The position numbers and the translations under genes were made by a program. From NCBI RefSeq assembly GCF_003403315.2, contig NZ_CP048407.1, positions 1,488,001 through 1,552,000 of the forward strand: a stretch of 64,000 nucleotides of DNA, written 5' to 3'. Each line of letters starts with the position of its first letter. Positions within the stretch are counted from its first letter, which is position 1. This document shows, piece after piece, positions 7,407 through 14,934 of this stretch. The notes beneath the pieces are model-generated. The model did no database searches, had not been told where the DNA came from, and was given only the letters and a program-made list of their open reading frames with translations. This DNA is from Thermaerobacter sp. PB12/4term. GTDB taxonomy: Bacteria > Bacillota > Sulfobacillia > Thermaerobacterales > Thermaerobacteraceae.

Positions 7407-9449
7407 CTACCTGTTCAGGTCCCGATTTGGGGAGGGATCCCACTGCCCTCCCGTCCCTGGCGGCCCCGCCGCCGGGACCGCGCCGCCTCCGGCCGGCTCT
7501 TCGGGCCCGACCAGCAGCTGGCGGCGGTCGCCCTCCCTCCGGGTCCAGCGCCGCCGGTCAAAGTACTCCAGCAGCGGCAGCGCCCACTTGCGGGTCACGC
7601 CCAGGGCATCCCGCGCCTCCGCCACGGTGAACGGGCCCACCCGCCGTTGCAGATCCGCCAGCCGGTTCCGGGCATCGGCAAGGGCCGCAGGGGTGAGCCA
7701 GAGTCCGGGTGCCACGCGCACCAGCCGGCCGCGGTGCTCCAAAAGGGCCAGCAGGGCCTCCACGTCTTCCTCCGGAAGCCCCGCTGCGGCCGCCGCGGCC
7801 TCCGGCCGGTCAGGCGGCGCCAGGTGCGCCTCGCGGTAGACGGCCTCCAGGCGCTCCAGCCGGGCTTGCACACCGGGGTCTCCACCGGGTCGCCAGCCGG
7901 GCCGGTGGAACCGGTCCTCGTCGAGGGCCAGGCGGCCCTCCGCCAGCCAGTGTTCCAGCAGCGCCTGGCCGGCGGCGGGATCGCCTCCGGCCTGCAGGGC
8001 GTGGAGCAGGGCATCCCGCCGCATTCCCCGGTCCAGGGGATGCTCCTGGTGATAGGCATCCAGCACCTCCGCCAGCCGGCGCGCCAGGCGGTCCAGGGCG
8101 CCCGGGTGGATCCAGACCCCCTGCCCCAGGGAGCGCGCGTCGCCGGCCCGCCGGGCGGCCTGCAGCCAGGCTTCCACCCGGGGTGCAGGCTGGCCGGTTT
8201 CGCGTGCCAGGCCGGCCACCGTCACGGGGCGCCCGGCCCAGGCCAGCCGGGCCGCCAGGGCGCGGGCCGGTTCGTCCGCAAGAAAGGCATCGAGCCAGCG
8301 GGCCGGGCGCTGGCGCCGGGTCCATTGCCGGCCGGTGTCGGCCACGATGCCGCCGCCCGCGGTGCGCGGGGGAGAGTAGGTGCGCAGGAGGAAGCGGTCG
8401 CCCGGGGCCACGACCAGGGGTGCCTCCAGCCGGATCGCCACCCAGCCTTCCTCGCCCGGCGCCCAGGGATGGGCGGGCTCCAGCAGGCGCACCCGGCCCA
8501 GCACCTCGGCCGCACCGGCGTGGACCCGTACCCGTTCCTGGTGGCGCAGGGGCCAGGGTGCCCGGGGCAGCCACCGGGCGCGTCCCGCCAGCCATGTGGT
8601 GGCGGCCAGCGTCCCGGGTTGCAGGACCACCTGGCCGCGCTGCAGCCTGTGGTGGTCGACCCCGGCCAGGTTGACGGCCACCCGCTGCCCGGCCACGGCC
8701 CGTTCCACCGCCCGGCCGTGCACCTGCAGCTGGCGGATGCGCGCCTCCTGGCCCCCTGGTTCGATGACCACCCGCTGGCCGGCCTCCAAGGTGCCGGAGA
8801 CCAGCGTGCCGGTGACCACCGTCCCGAAGCCGGCGACGGTGAAGACCCTGTCGATGGGAAGGCGCGGCAAGCCGCCGGCATCCCGGACGGGGACGCGGGC
8901 CGCGGCCTCCTCCAGCGCCGCCAGGAGCCGGTCCAGACCGGTGCCGGCCGGTGGTGCGACCCGCACCAGCGGCGCCCCCTCCAGGAACGTCCCCCGCAGG
9001 GCCGCGCGGATGTCCTCCTCCACCAGGTCGAGCCAGGCAGGGTCGTCCACGGTATCGATCTTGGTCAGGGCGATGAGCCCGTGGCGCACGCCCAGGAGCT
9101 CGAGGATGTCCAGGTGCTCGACGGTCTGGGGCATGACCCCCTCGTCGGCGGCCACCACCAGCAGCACCAGGTCCATGCCGTGCACGCCGGCCACCATGTT
9201 GTGGATGAAGCGCTCGTGGCCGGGCACGTCGACGATGGCCGCGGGCCGGCCGCCGGGCAGCCGGAAGGGCGCGAAGCCCAGATCGATGGAAATGCCGCGC
9301 CGCTTCTCCTCCTGGAGGCGGTCGGTGTCCACCCCGGTAAGGGCGCGGACCAGGGTGGTCTTGCCGTGGTCCACGTGGCCGGCCGTGCCGATGACGAAGG
9401 GCAACAGGCCGTCGGACGGTTCGGCGTGGGGTTCAGCGGTCGGGATCAT
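7407..9449 (-). CDS. selB: Selenocysteine-specific translation elongation factor SelB
   Basis: 680 aa. GTPase of the EF-Tu type that delivers Sec-tRNA(Sec) to UGA codons marked by a SECIS hairpin. Visible motifs: GHVDHGKT (24-31), RGISIDLGFA, DVPGHERFIHNM and ALTKID, followed by domain II (VFTVAGFGTVVTGTLVSG), domain III and a C-terminal row of winged-helix domains that bind SECIS RNA. Length is usual. Two ATGs lie close together; the second (9449) is preferred because AGGAAGG sits nine bases before it, while it abuts the first (9458). selA, selC and selD are not in the window. The divergent tRNA next door is tRNA-Pro, not selC. Its presence implies the organism makes selenoproteins. Confidence 0.95.
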   Translation of the reverse strand: MIPTAEPHAEPSDGLLPFVIGTAGHVDHGKTTLVRALTGVDTDRLQEEKRRGISIDLGFAPFRLPGGRPAAIVDVPGHERFIHNMVAGVHGMDLVLLVVAADEGVMPQTVEHLDILELLGVRHGLIALTKIDTVDDPAWLDLVEEDIRAALRGTFLEGAPLVRVAPPAGTGLDRLLAALEEAAARVPVRDAGGLPRLPIDRVFTVAGFGTVVTGTLVSGTLEAGQRVVIEPGGQEARIRQLQVHGRAVERAVAGQRVAVNLAGVDHHRLQRGQVVLQPGTLAATTWLAGRARWLPRAPWPLRHQERVRVHAGAAEVLGRVRLLEPAHPWAPGEEGWVAIRLEAPLVVAPGDRFLLRTYSPPRTAGGGIVADTGRQWTRRQRPARWLDAFLADEPARALAARLAWAGRPVTVAGLARETGQPAPRVEAWLQAARRAGDARSLGQGVWIHPGALDRLARRLAEVLDAYHQEHPLDRGMRRDALLHALQAGGDPAAGQALLEHWLAEGRLALDEDRFHRPGWRPGGDPGVQARLERLEAVYREAHLAPPDRPEAAAAAAGLPEEDVEALLALLEHRGRLVRVAPGLWLTPAALADARNRLADLQRRVGPFTVAEARDALGVTRKWALPLLEYFDRRRWTRREGDRRQLLVGPEEPAGGGAVPAAGPPGTGGQWDPSPNRDLNR

Positions 9450-9498
9450 GAATGCCATCCTTCCTCGCCAGGGCTGGTGTTCCTCGCACCGGTCTTCG

Positions 9499-9527
9499 TT
9501 GACACGGTGCGGCGCCGCCTCTATAAT
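9499..9527 (+). promoter_or_regulatory. Consensus vegetative promoter for tRNA-Pro
   Basis: TTGACA (9499-9504), 17-base spacer, TATAAT (9522-9527): an exact sigma-A consensus. The tRNA begins 43 bases after the -10. Confidence 0.92.
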
Positions 9528-9569
9528 GCCAGTTGCGGTTGCACGCCGCCTTGTGTTTTTTGGGAGCCG

Positions 9570-9644
9570 CGGGCCGTAGCGCAGCTTGGTTAGCGCGCCA
9601 CGTTCGGGACGTGGAGGTCGCCGGTTCAAATCCGGCCGGCCCGA
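9570..9644 (+). tRNA. tRNA-Pro (anticodon CGG)
   Basis: Folds as a full cloverleaf: acceptor CGGGCCG (9570-9576) with CGGCCCG (9637-9643), discriminator A9644, anticodon stem CCACG/CGTGG around loop TTCGGGA (anticodon CGG), T stem GCCGG/CCGGC around TTCAAAT. The genomic sequence after the discriminator is CC followed by G, so the full CCA is not encoded. The tRNA is transcribed alone from a consensus promoter. Confidence 0.96.
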
Positions 9645-9667
9645 CCGCTCAACACGGCCAGAAACGA

Positions 9668-9709
9668 GGCCAGGAGGCCGGACCCCGATGGGGTTCCGGC
9701 CTCCTGGCC
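9668..9709 (+). terminator. Long hairpin after tRNA-Pro
   Basis: Arms 9668-9682 and 9695-9709 are perfect 15-bp complements, with a further CCCC/GGGG pair inside. Only TTC follows, so there is no proper U-tract; it may still stop transcription or protect the 3' end. Confidence 0.6.
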
Positions 9710-9832
9710 TTCAGGCGTCCGGCCTGGTGAACCCGCCCGGTCCCCGGGCCGTTCCCCTGCGGCCGCCTTGCGCCAGCGCCCACAAAAGAACGGCCGGAAC
9801 GGGCCGCGCAGCGCCACCATGGAGCCCGCTGT

Positions 9833-10654
9833 CTATCCCTGGGGCCCGCTGCCCGGAAGGGCCGGACCGCCGGCACCCACCCGCTCGCCCTCTTCGCCGC
9901 CCCCGGCGGCCGGCCCGGTACCGGCCTGGGCCGCAGGCAAGCCTTCCGGTGCGGCAGGCCCTTCCGCGGAGCCTCCTCCGGCGCCCGCCCCCGCCGGCTC
10001 AGCGGCCGCCGCCGCGCCGGATCCTGCCTGGCGTTCCCCCTGGGTGCCTTCCTCGGGGGAGGGGGCCGCGGCCTCCGGTGGAGCCCCGGCTGGAGCCGGG
10101 CCTGCAGGGGCATCCGCCGGGCCGCGCGCCTTCACCCGGGCCGGTGCCTCCGGTTCCGCCGGGCGCGCGGCCAGCTCCCGGCGCGCCGCCTCCAGGGTGG
10201 GCACCAGGTTTTCGTAGGTGCAGCGGCGGATGGCCTCGTCCAGCGGCAGCCACTGGGCGTCCCGCAGTTCCTCCCGCTGCACCCGGATGCCGTGGTTCAG
10301 CGCCCTCACGAGAAAGTAGTGGACCGTCTTGTCCACTTCCTCATCGCCGTCCCGGAAGCGATAGCGCACCGGCGGCAGGCGCGTCTCCAGGGCCCCGACG
10401 ATTCCCGTTTCCTCCCGGATCTCCCGCAAGGCGGCCGCTTCCGGTGTCTCGCCCGCTTCGATGCCGCCCTTGGGCAAGGCCCAGTGACCGTAAGCGTCGA
10501 GGATCATGAGGACCTCTACGGCCGGCTCGGGCCGGCGGTCCCCTTCACCGGACGAACCCGGTCCGGTCGCATCCGGCCCCGGCGCTCCGCCGGCGCCTGC
10601 GGGGGCACCGGCACGCCGGTACACCACGCCGCCGGCGGCCTGCCGTTCGATCAT
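9833..10654 (-). CDS. Nudix hydrolase with low-complexity C-terminal tail
   Basis: 273 aa. The Nudix box GX5EX7REUXEEXGU is intact at 63-85 (GGIEAGETPEAAALREIREETGI), so the protein should hydrolyse a nucleoside-diphosphate-X compound with Mg2+. The surrounding LDAYGHWALPKGG and the later WLPLDEAIRRCTYEN resemble Bacillota Nudix proteins of the diadenosine polyphosphate/RppH type. A short Gly/Pro-rich insert (15-44) interrupts the first strand, and the last 100 residues are Pro/Ala/Glu-rich without predicted fold. Start ATG has GGGAGG eight bases upstream. It is divergent from the XRE regulator gene. Confidence 0.88.
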   Translation of the reverse strand: MIERQAAGGVVYRRAGAPAGAGGAPGPDATGPGSSGEGDRRPEPAVEVLMILDAYGHWALPKGGIEAGETPEAAALREIREETGIVGALETRLPPVRYRFRDGDEEVDKTVHYFLVRALNHGIRVQREELRDAQWLPLDEAIRRCTYENLVPTLEAARRELAARPAEPEAPARVKARGPADAPAGPAPAGAPPEAAAPSPEEGTQGERQAGSGAAAAAEPAGAGAGGGSAEGPAAPEGLPAAQAGTGPAAGGGEEGERVGAGGPALPGSGPQG

Positions 10655-10706
10655 CGCCCATCCCTCCCACCGGGCGGCTGGCCCGCCAAAGGATGGATAT
10701 GCCTCA

Positions 10707-10715
10707 TGCTATAAT
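10707..10715 (+). promoter_or_regulatory. Extended -10 promoter for the XRE regulator gene
   Basis: TGCTATAAT gives a TGn extended -10 with a perfect TATAAT (10710-10715), about 36 bases before the expected ribosome site. No good -35 is seen, as is common for extended -10 promoters. Confidence 0.65.
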
Positions 10716-10757
10716 GGTAAACGAACCCGCCGGCTGGCAACCGCCGAGGTGAGCCCC

Positions 10758-11408
10758 GTGGAGGTTGGCAAGCGGATCCGGGATCTGCGCCGGCAACGCG
10801 GGATCAGCCTGCGCGACCTGGCACGCCGCTCCGGGGTGTCCAAGGCCTACCTGTCCCAGCTGGAGAACGATCCTGCCCGCAAGCCTTCCGTCGACGTGGT
10901 ACTGCGCATCGCCGCCGCCCTTCAGGTGGATCTGGCGGAACTGGTAGGACCCGCCACCGGTGGCGGTGCCGCCGGTGAGCAGGCGCCCGGGGCTGGAGGC
11001 GCCCCTCCGGGCGAACCCGACTCCCCGCTGCGGTGGGAAGGGGCGGCCCGTGCAGAAGTGGCGGCGGCCGGGGACCGCGCCCTGGCACCGCTTTCCCCGG
11101 CTCCGGGTTCGGCCGGTGCGCCGCCCGCTACCGGACCCCGTGCATCGCGGCAAACCTCCGAGTTCGCGCCCGGCCCCCCGGAGGGCGGCCCCAGGATCCC
11201 GGAGGGAACCCCGATACCGGAGGGATCCCCGCCGGCCCTGGATCAGCTTCCCTGGGCGCTGCGGGTCTTCTGGCAGGAACACCCCGAGGTGCCTGAGGAA
11301 GAAATCCGGTCCCTGGCCACCATCACCTGGAAAGGCAGGCGCCCCTTCACGCCCACGGATTACTGGGTCCTTCACCAGGTCCTGACGGGAATGACACGGG
11401 GACTCTAG
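10758..11408 (+). CDS. XRE-family DNA-binding regulator with unusual C-terminal domain
   Basis: 216 aa. Residues 1-64 form a Cro/CI-type helix-turn-helix: RIRDLRRQRGISLRDLARRSGVSKAYLSQLEN, then the fourth and fifth helices. A Gly/Pro/Ala-rich linker (about 70-145) joins it to a compact C-terminal segment starting LPWALRVFWQEHPEVPEEE and ending near the stop; I do not recognise this segment. The GTG start is chosen because AGGTGA precedes it and the HTH begins immediately. The last 62 bases overlap the 3' end of the convergent TetR gene. The regulated genes are unknown; autoregulation from the adjacent promoter is likely. Confidence 0.82.
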   Translation: MEVGKRIRDLRRQRGISLRDLARRSGVSKAYLSQLENDPARKPSVDVVLRIAAALQVDLAELVGPATGGGAAGEQAPGAGGAPPGEPDSPLRWEGAARAEVAAAGDRALAPLSPAPGSAGAPPATGPRASRQTSEFAPGPPEGGPRIPEGTPIPEGSPPALDQLPWALRVFWQEHPEVPEEEIRSLATITWKGRRPFTPTDYWVLHQVLTGMTRGL

Positions 11409-12252
11409 GTCCGGCGGCCGCCGGCTCCCCCGCCGGAGGCCGTCCCAGCCCGTACCAGAGCCAGTCCAGGTCCCCGGCACAGCCCGCCTGCCAGAGCCCG
11501 ACCGCTGCAGCCACGACCGCTCGGGCCGTCGCCGTGGCGGCAGCCCCACCCTGGGCGACGGTGCCGCCCCCTGTACCCGGCCGGCCCGGCCGCAGGCTCC
11601 CGGCCCCCCGCAAAGGAGCGGCTGGGAGTCCGCCGCCGCCCGGGACGGGCGGTTCAGGCCTGCCGGGCTCTCCGGTCCCGGGTCCGCACGGTTCGGCTCC
11701 GGGACCGGGCGCCCCACCTTCCTGCAGCAGCCGCGCCTCACCGCGCCGGGCGCCCTCTTCCAGCAAGCGGGCCAGTCCCTGGACCAGAAGGGCCGTCACC
11801 GGCCAAAAAGCCGGCAGGTCCCCGGCGCCGGCCGTCCCCCGGCCCGCTGCGCGGCCGGCGGCCTGGGTTTCGACGGCAGCTTCCGCCTCGCAGGCCAGCC
11901 AGGGCAGGGCCTCAGCCAGCACCTGCCGGAAGGCCGCCCAGCGCTCTCCGGCGGGAAGGCCCGGGGTCAGGTGGACCCGTGCCAGCTGGCGCCCCAGGCG
12001 GGTGGCCTGTTCCTCCAGAACGGCCCGCAGCAGGGAAGGCTTGTCCGGAAAGTGGGCGTACACCGTGCCCACGGCCACCCCGGCGGCCGCCGCCACCTGG
12101 CGCAGGCCCGTGGCGTGGTAGCCCTGCTCCCGGAACAGGCCGGCCGCCGCCCGCCGGATGCGGCCGGCGGCACCGGCCCCCGGGGCGGCGTCCTGCTGCA
12201 CCTGTGAAGGGATCCCCCGGACCCGGGCGCCGCCGTCTCTGGCCGGGCTCAT
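11347..12252 (-). CDS. TetR-family transcriptional regulator
   Basis: 301 aa. N-terminal TetR HTH: AAGLFREQGYHATGLRQVAAAAGVAVGTVYAHFPDKPSLL (about residues 37-75). The ligand domain has a Gly/Pro-rich insertion (about 180-245) that lengthens it beyond the usual 190-220 aa. The ATG overlaps the acyl-CoA dehydrogenase TGA (ATGA), so it is the last gene of the acyl-CoA mutase operon. By analogy with FadR-type TetR proteins beside acyl-CoA genes it probably senses an acyl-CoA and represses this operon; that is inference. Its 3' end overlaps the convergent XRE gene. Confidence 0.85.
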   Translation of the reverse strand: MSPARDGGARVRGIPSQVQQDAAPGAGAAGRIRRAAAGLFREQGYHATGLRQVAAAAGVAVGTVYAHFPDKPSLLRAVLEEQATRLGRQLARVHLTPGLPAGERWAAFRQVLAEALPWLACEAEAAVETQAAGRAAGRGTAGAGDLPAFWPVTALLVQGLARLLEEGARRGEARLLQEGGAPGPGAEPCGPGTGEPGRPEPPVPGGGGLPAAPLRGAGSLRPGRPGTGGGTVAQGGAAATATARAVVAAAVGLWQAGCAGDLDWLWYGLGRPPAGEPAAAGPRVPVSFPSGPGEGPSNPWA

Positions 12253-13439
12253 GCCAGAGCTTCCACCGCCTGGCCCGCTTCCGCCAGGAGGGCCCGGGCG
12301 ATGACCATGCGCTGGACCTCGGAGGTTCCCTCGTAGATCTGGGTGATCTTGGCGTCCCGCATCAGGCGCTCGACCTCGAAATCCTGGAGGTAACCGTAAC
12401 CGCCGTGGATCTGGACCGCCTCGGTGGTCACCTTCATGGCCACCTCCGAGGCAAACAGCTTCGCCATGGCGATCTCCTTGCTGGCCCGCCGGCCCGTGCG
12501 CACGCTCTCGTCGTAGAGCACGGCTGCCCGGTAGACCAGCAGCCGGGCCGCCTCCACCTGGGTCGCCATGTCGGCCAGCTTGAACTGGATGCCCTGGAAG
12601 CTGCCGATGGGACGTCCGAACTGGCGCCGCTGGCCGGCGTAGGCCACCGCCCGGTCCAGGGCCGCCTGGGCGATGCCCACCGCCTGGGCGCCGATGCCCA
12701 CCCGGCCGTTGTCCAGGGTGGCCAGGGCGATCTTGTACCCCTGCCCCTCGCGGCCGATCAGGTTCTCGGCGGGCACCCGGACCTGCTCCAGGATCACGTC
12801 GGTGGTGGCCGAGGCGCGGATGCCCATCTTCTTGAAAGGCTTGCCGAAGGAGAGGCCGGGCGTGCCCTTCTCCACCAGGAAGGCGCTGATGCCCCGGGAG
12901 CCGGCCGCCGGGTCGGTGACGGCAAAGACCACGTAGAGGCCCGCCACGCCGCCGTTGGAGATGAAGGTCTTGCGCCCGTTCAGCACGTAGTGCTCCCCGT
13001 CCCGGACCGCCGTGGTCTTGAGGGCAGCCGCGTCCGAACCCGCGTCGGGCTCCGTCAGGCAGAAGGCGCCCAGCTGTTCGGCCCGGGCCAGGACGGGCAG
13101 CCAGCGGGCCTTCATCGCCTCGCCGGCCCAGCGGTTGATCAGCTCGCCCACCAGGCTGTTGTGGACGTCCATCACCACGGCCGTCGCCGCACAGGCCCGC
13201 GCCACCTCCTCCAGGCAGATGGCGTGGGCCAGGGTGTCCATGCCCCCGCCCCCGTAGGCCTCGGGGATCATCATGCCGAGATAACCATGCTCCGCCAGCC
13301 GGCGCACGTTTTCCCACGGAAACTCGCCGGACTCGTCGTAGGCCGCGGCCCTGGGCGCCAGCTCGCGCTGGGCGAACTCCCGCACCGCAGCGCGGATCTC
13401 CTCATAGGTCGGATCCAGCAGAAAAGGAGGGCTCCCCAT
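12249..13439 (-). CDS. Acyl-CoA dehydrogenase, short-chain type
   Basis: 396 aa, normal length. FAD-dependent alpha,beta-desaturation of an acyl-CoA, passing electrons to ETF. Signatures seen: CLTEPDAGSDAAALKT (substrate/flavin loop), RRQFGRPIGSFQGIQFKLADM, QIHGGYGYLQDFEVERLMRDAKI, and the catalytic base in IYEGTSEVQR, the position used by butyryl-CoA dehydrogenases. ATG with AGGAGG upstream. It lies between meaB and the TetR gene in an operon with an acyl-CoA mutase; if that mutase makes butyryl-CoA, this enzyme would give crotonyl-CoA. Confidence 0.93.
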   Translation of the reverse strand: MGSPPFLLDPTYEEIRAAVREFAQRELAPRAAAYDESGEFPWENVRRLAEHGYLGMMIPEAYGGGGMDTLAHAICLEEVARACAATAVVMDVHNSLVGELINRWAGEAMKARWLPVLARAEQLGAFCLTEPDAGSDAAALKTTAVRDGEHYVLNGRKTFISNGGVAGLYVVFAVTDPAAGSRGISAFLVEKGTPGLSFGKPFKKMGIRASATTDVILEQVRVPAENLIGREGQGYKIALATLDNGRVGIGAQAVGIAQAALDRAVAYAGQRRQFGRPIGSFQGIQFKLADMATQVEAARLLVYRAAVLYDESVRTGRRASKEIAMAKLFASEVAMKVTTEAVQIHGGYGYLQDFEVERLMRDAKITQIYEGTSEVQRMVIARALLAEAGQAVEALA

Positions 13440-13451
13440 CTCCCTGCCTCC

Positions 13452-14468
13452 TCAGGTGCCGTGGAACCGAATGGCGTCGGGTGTCGCTCCCGAGGATGCC
13501 GGCCCCGGGCGGGCCGGATCCTGGCGGAGGAATGCCAGCAGCCGTTCCGCGGCCTCCCCCGGGCTCAGCTGCCGCCCGGCCACGGCGCGGGCCAGCTCGT
13601 CCCAGCGGCCGCCGGCCTTGAGGCGCTCCCACAGCCGGGCCAGCACCTGCTGCCGCAGCGCTTCTTCCGCCTGCCAGCGATGGCGCAGGGCGCCGGCTGC
13701 CGTGCTTTCCAGGTGTTCCCGGTGCCGCCGCAGGGTCCGGACCAGCTCGTCCACGCCCGTCCCGGCGGCCGCCACCGCCTCCAGCACCGGCGGTCTCCAC
13801 CCGGGATCCCGGGGCGCTCCCAGGTCCAGCATCTGGCTCAACTCCTGCACCGTCCGGGCCGCGCCGGGCTGGTCCGCCTTGTTGACCACCAGGATGTCGC
13901 CCACCTCCAGGATGCCGGCCTTGGCGGCCTGGACATCGTCCCCCAGGCCAGGGGCCAGCACCACCACCACCGTGTGGGCGTAGCGCATGATCTCCACTTC
14001 CGACTGGCCGGCTCCCACCGTCTCCACCAGCACCGTGTCCATGCCGGCGGCATCCAGCAGGTGGATGACGTCTCCCGTGGCCCGGGAGAGGCCCCCCACC
14101 TGCCCCCGGGATGCCAGGCTGCGGAAGAACACGCCGTCATCCACGGGCCCGTGGCTGAAGCGGATGCGGTCGCCCAGCAGGGCGCCGCCGGTGAAAGGGC
14201 TGGAGGGATCGACCGCCACCAGCCCCACCCGCTGGCCGGTGTCCCGCAGCTGCCGCGCCAGGGCGGCGGCCAGGGTGCTCTTCCCCACCCCTGGCGCGCC
14301 CGTCAGGCCCACCACATGGGCCCGGCCCGTACGGGGATAGACCCGCCGCAGCAACTCGTCGGCGCCGGGGTGGCGGTTCTCGACCCAGGTGATGGCCCGG
14401 GCCAGGGCGCGCCGGTCCCCCGCCAGCACTCCCTCGGCCAGCTGATCGGGCCGGGCCGCCCGGCTCAC
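13452..14468 (-). CDS. meaB: MeaB/ArgK-type G-protein chaperone of the acyl-CoA mutase
   Basis: 338 aa. GTPase that loads and repairs adenosylcobalamin in methylmalonyl/isobutyryl-CoA mutases. Walker A GAPGVGKS (57-64), a Mg-binding segment [20 protein letters not shown], the switch segment [16 protein letters not shown] and the guanine motif NKAD are all present. The GTG start overlaps the TGA of the B12-binding subunit gene (GTGA), as expected for a gene coupled to its mutase. Confidence 0.95.
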   Translation of the reverse strand: MSRAARPDQLAEGVLAGDRRALARAITWVENRHPGADELLRRVYPRTGRAHVVGLTGAPGVGKSTLAAALARQLRDTGQRVGLVAVDPSSPFTGGALLGDRIRFSHGPVDDGVFFRSLASRGQVGGLSRATGDVIHLLDAAGMDTVLVETVGAGQSEVEIMRYAHTVVVVLAPGLGDDVQAAKAGILEVGDILVVNKADQPGAARTVQELSQMLDLGAPRDPGWRPPVLEAVAAAGTGVDELVRTLRRHREHLESTAAGALRHRWQAEEALRQQVLARLWERLKAGGRWDELARAVAGRQLSPGEAAERLLAFLRQDPARPGPASSGATPDAIRFHGT

Positions 14469-14917
14469 ACGGTCTCCCCCCGTCGGCGGGCCACGGCGTC
14501 CCGGGTGAAGGCCACGATCTCCTCGGTGCTGGAACCCGGACCGAAAACCCGCTCCACGCCGGCCTCCAGCAGCCGGGGCACGTCCTCGGCGGGGATCACC
14601 CCGCCCACCAGCACCACCACGTCATCCCGCCCCACGTCCCGCAGGGCCTGGCAGACCCGGGGGATCAGGGTGTTGTGGGCGCCGGAAAGGATGCTCAGCG
14701 CCACCACATCCACGTCTTCTTCCAGCGCCGCCCGGGCGATCTGCGCCGGCGACTGGTGGAGGCCGGTATAGATGACCTCCATCCCCGCGTCCCGGTACGC
14801 CCGGGCGATCACCTTGGCACCCCGGTCGTGGCGGTCCATGCCGGGCTTGGCCACCAGCACGCGGATGGGGCCGTGGGCGCCCGGCGCCTCGTTCACCGTC
14901 ACCGGTGTGGTTTCCAT
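14465..14917 (-). CDS. Acyl-CoA mutase small (cobalamin-binding) subunit
   Basis: 150 aa. B12-binding domain with the base-off/His-on signature DRHDRG (DXHXXG; Asp28, His30, Gly33), SILSG and [10 protein letters not shown]. It supplies the adenosylcobalamin to the large subunit encoded just upstream. Start ATG at 14917 has GGGAGAGG before it and matches the family N-terminus; the open frame to 15022 overlaps the large-subunit gene and is not needed. Small and large subunits as separate genes are the arrangement of isobutyryl-CoA mutases and of archaeal and some Bacillota mutases. Confidence 0.93.
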   Translation of the reverse strand: METTPVTVNEAPGAHGPIRVLVAKPGMDRHDRGAKVIARAYRDAGMEVIYTGLHQSPAQIARAALEEDVDVVALSILSGAHNTLIPRVCQALRDVGRDDVVVLVGGVIPAEDVPRLLEAGVERVFGPGSSTEEIVAFTRDAVARRRGETV

Positions 14918-14934
14918 GGCCTCTCCCGCCTCGC

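Noticed and set aside
9570-9644. tRNA next to selB as tRNA-Sec (selC)
   Set aside because: Anticodon is CGG with a 7-bp acceptor stem and normal arms, so it is tRNA-Pro; tRNA-Sec would have a UCA anticodon and longer stems.
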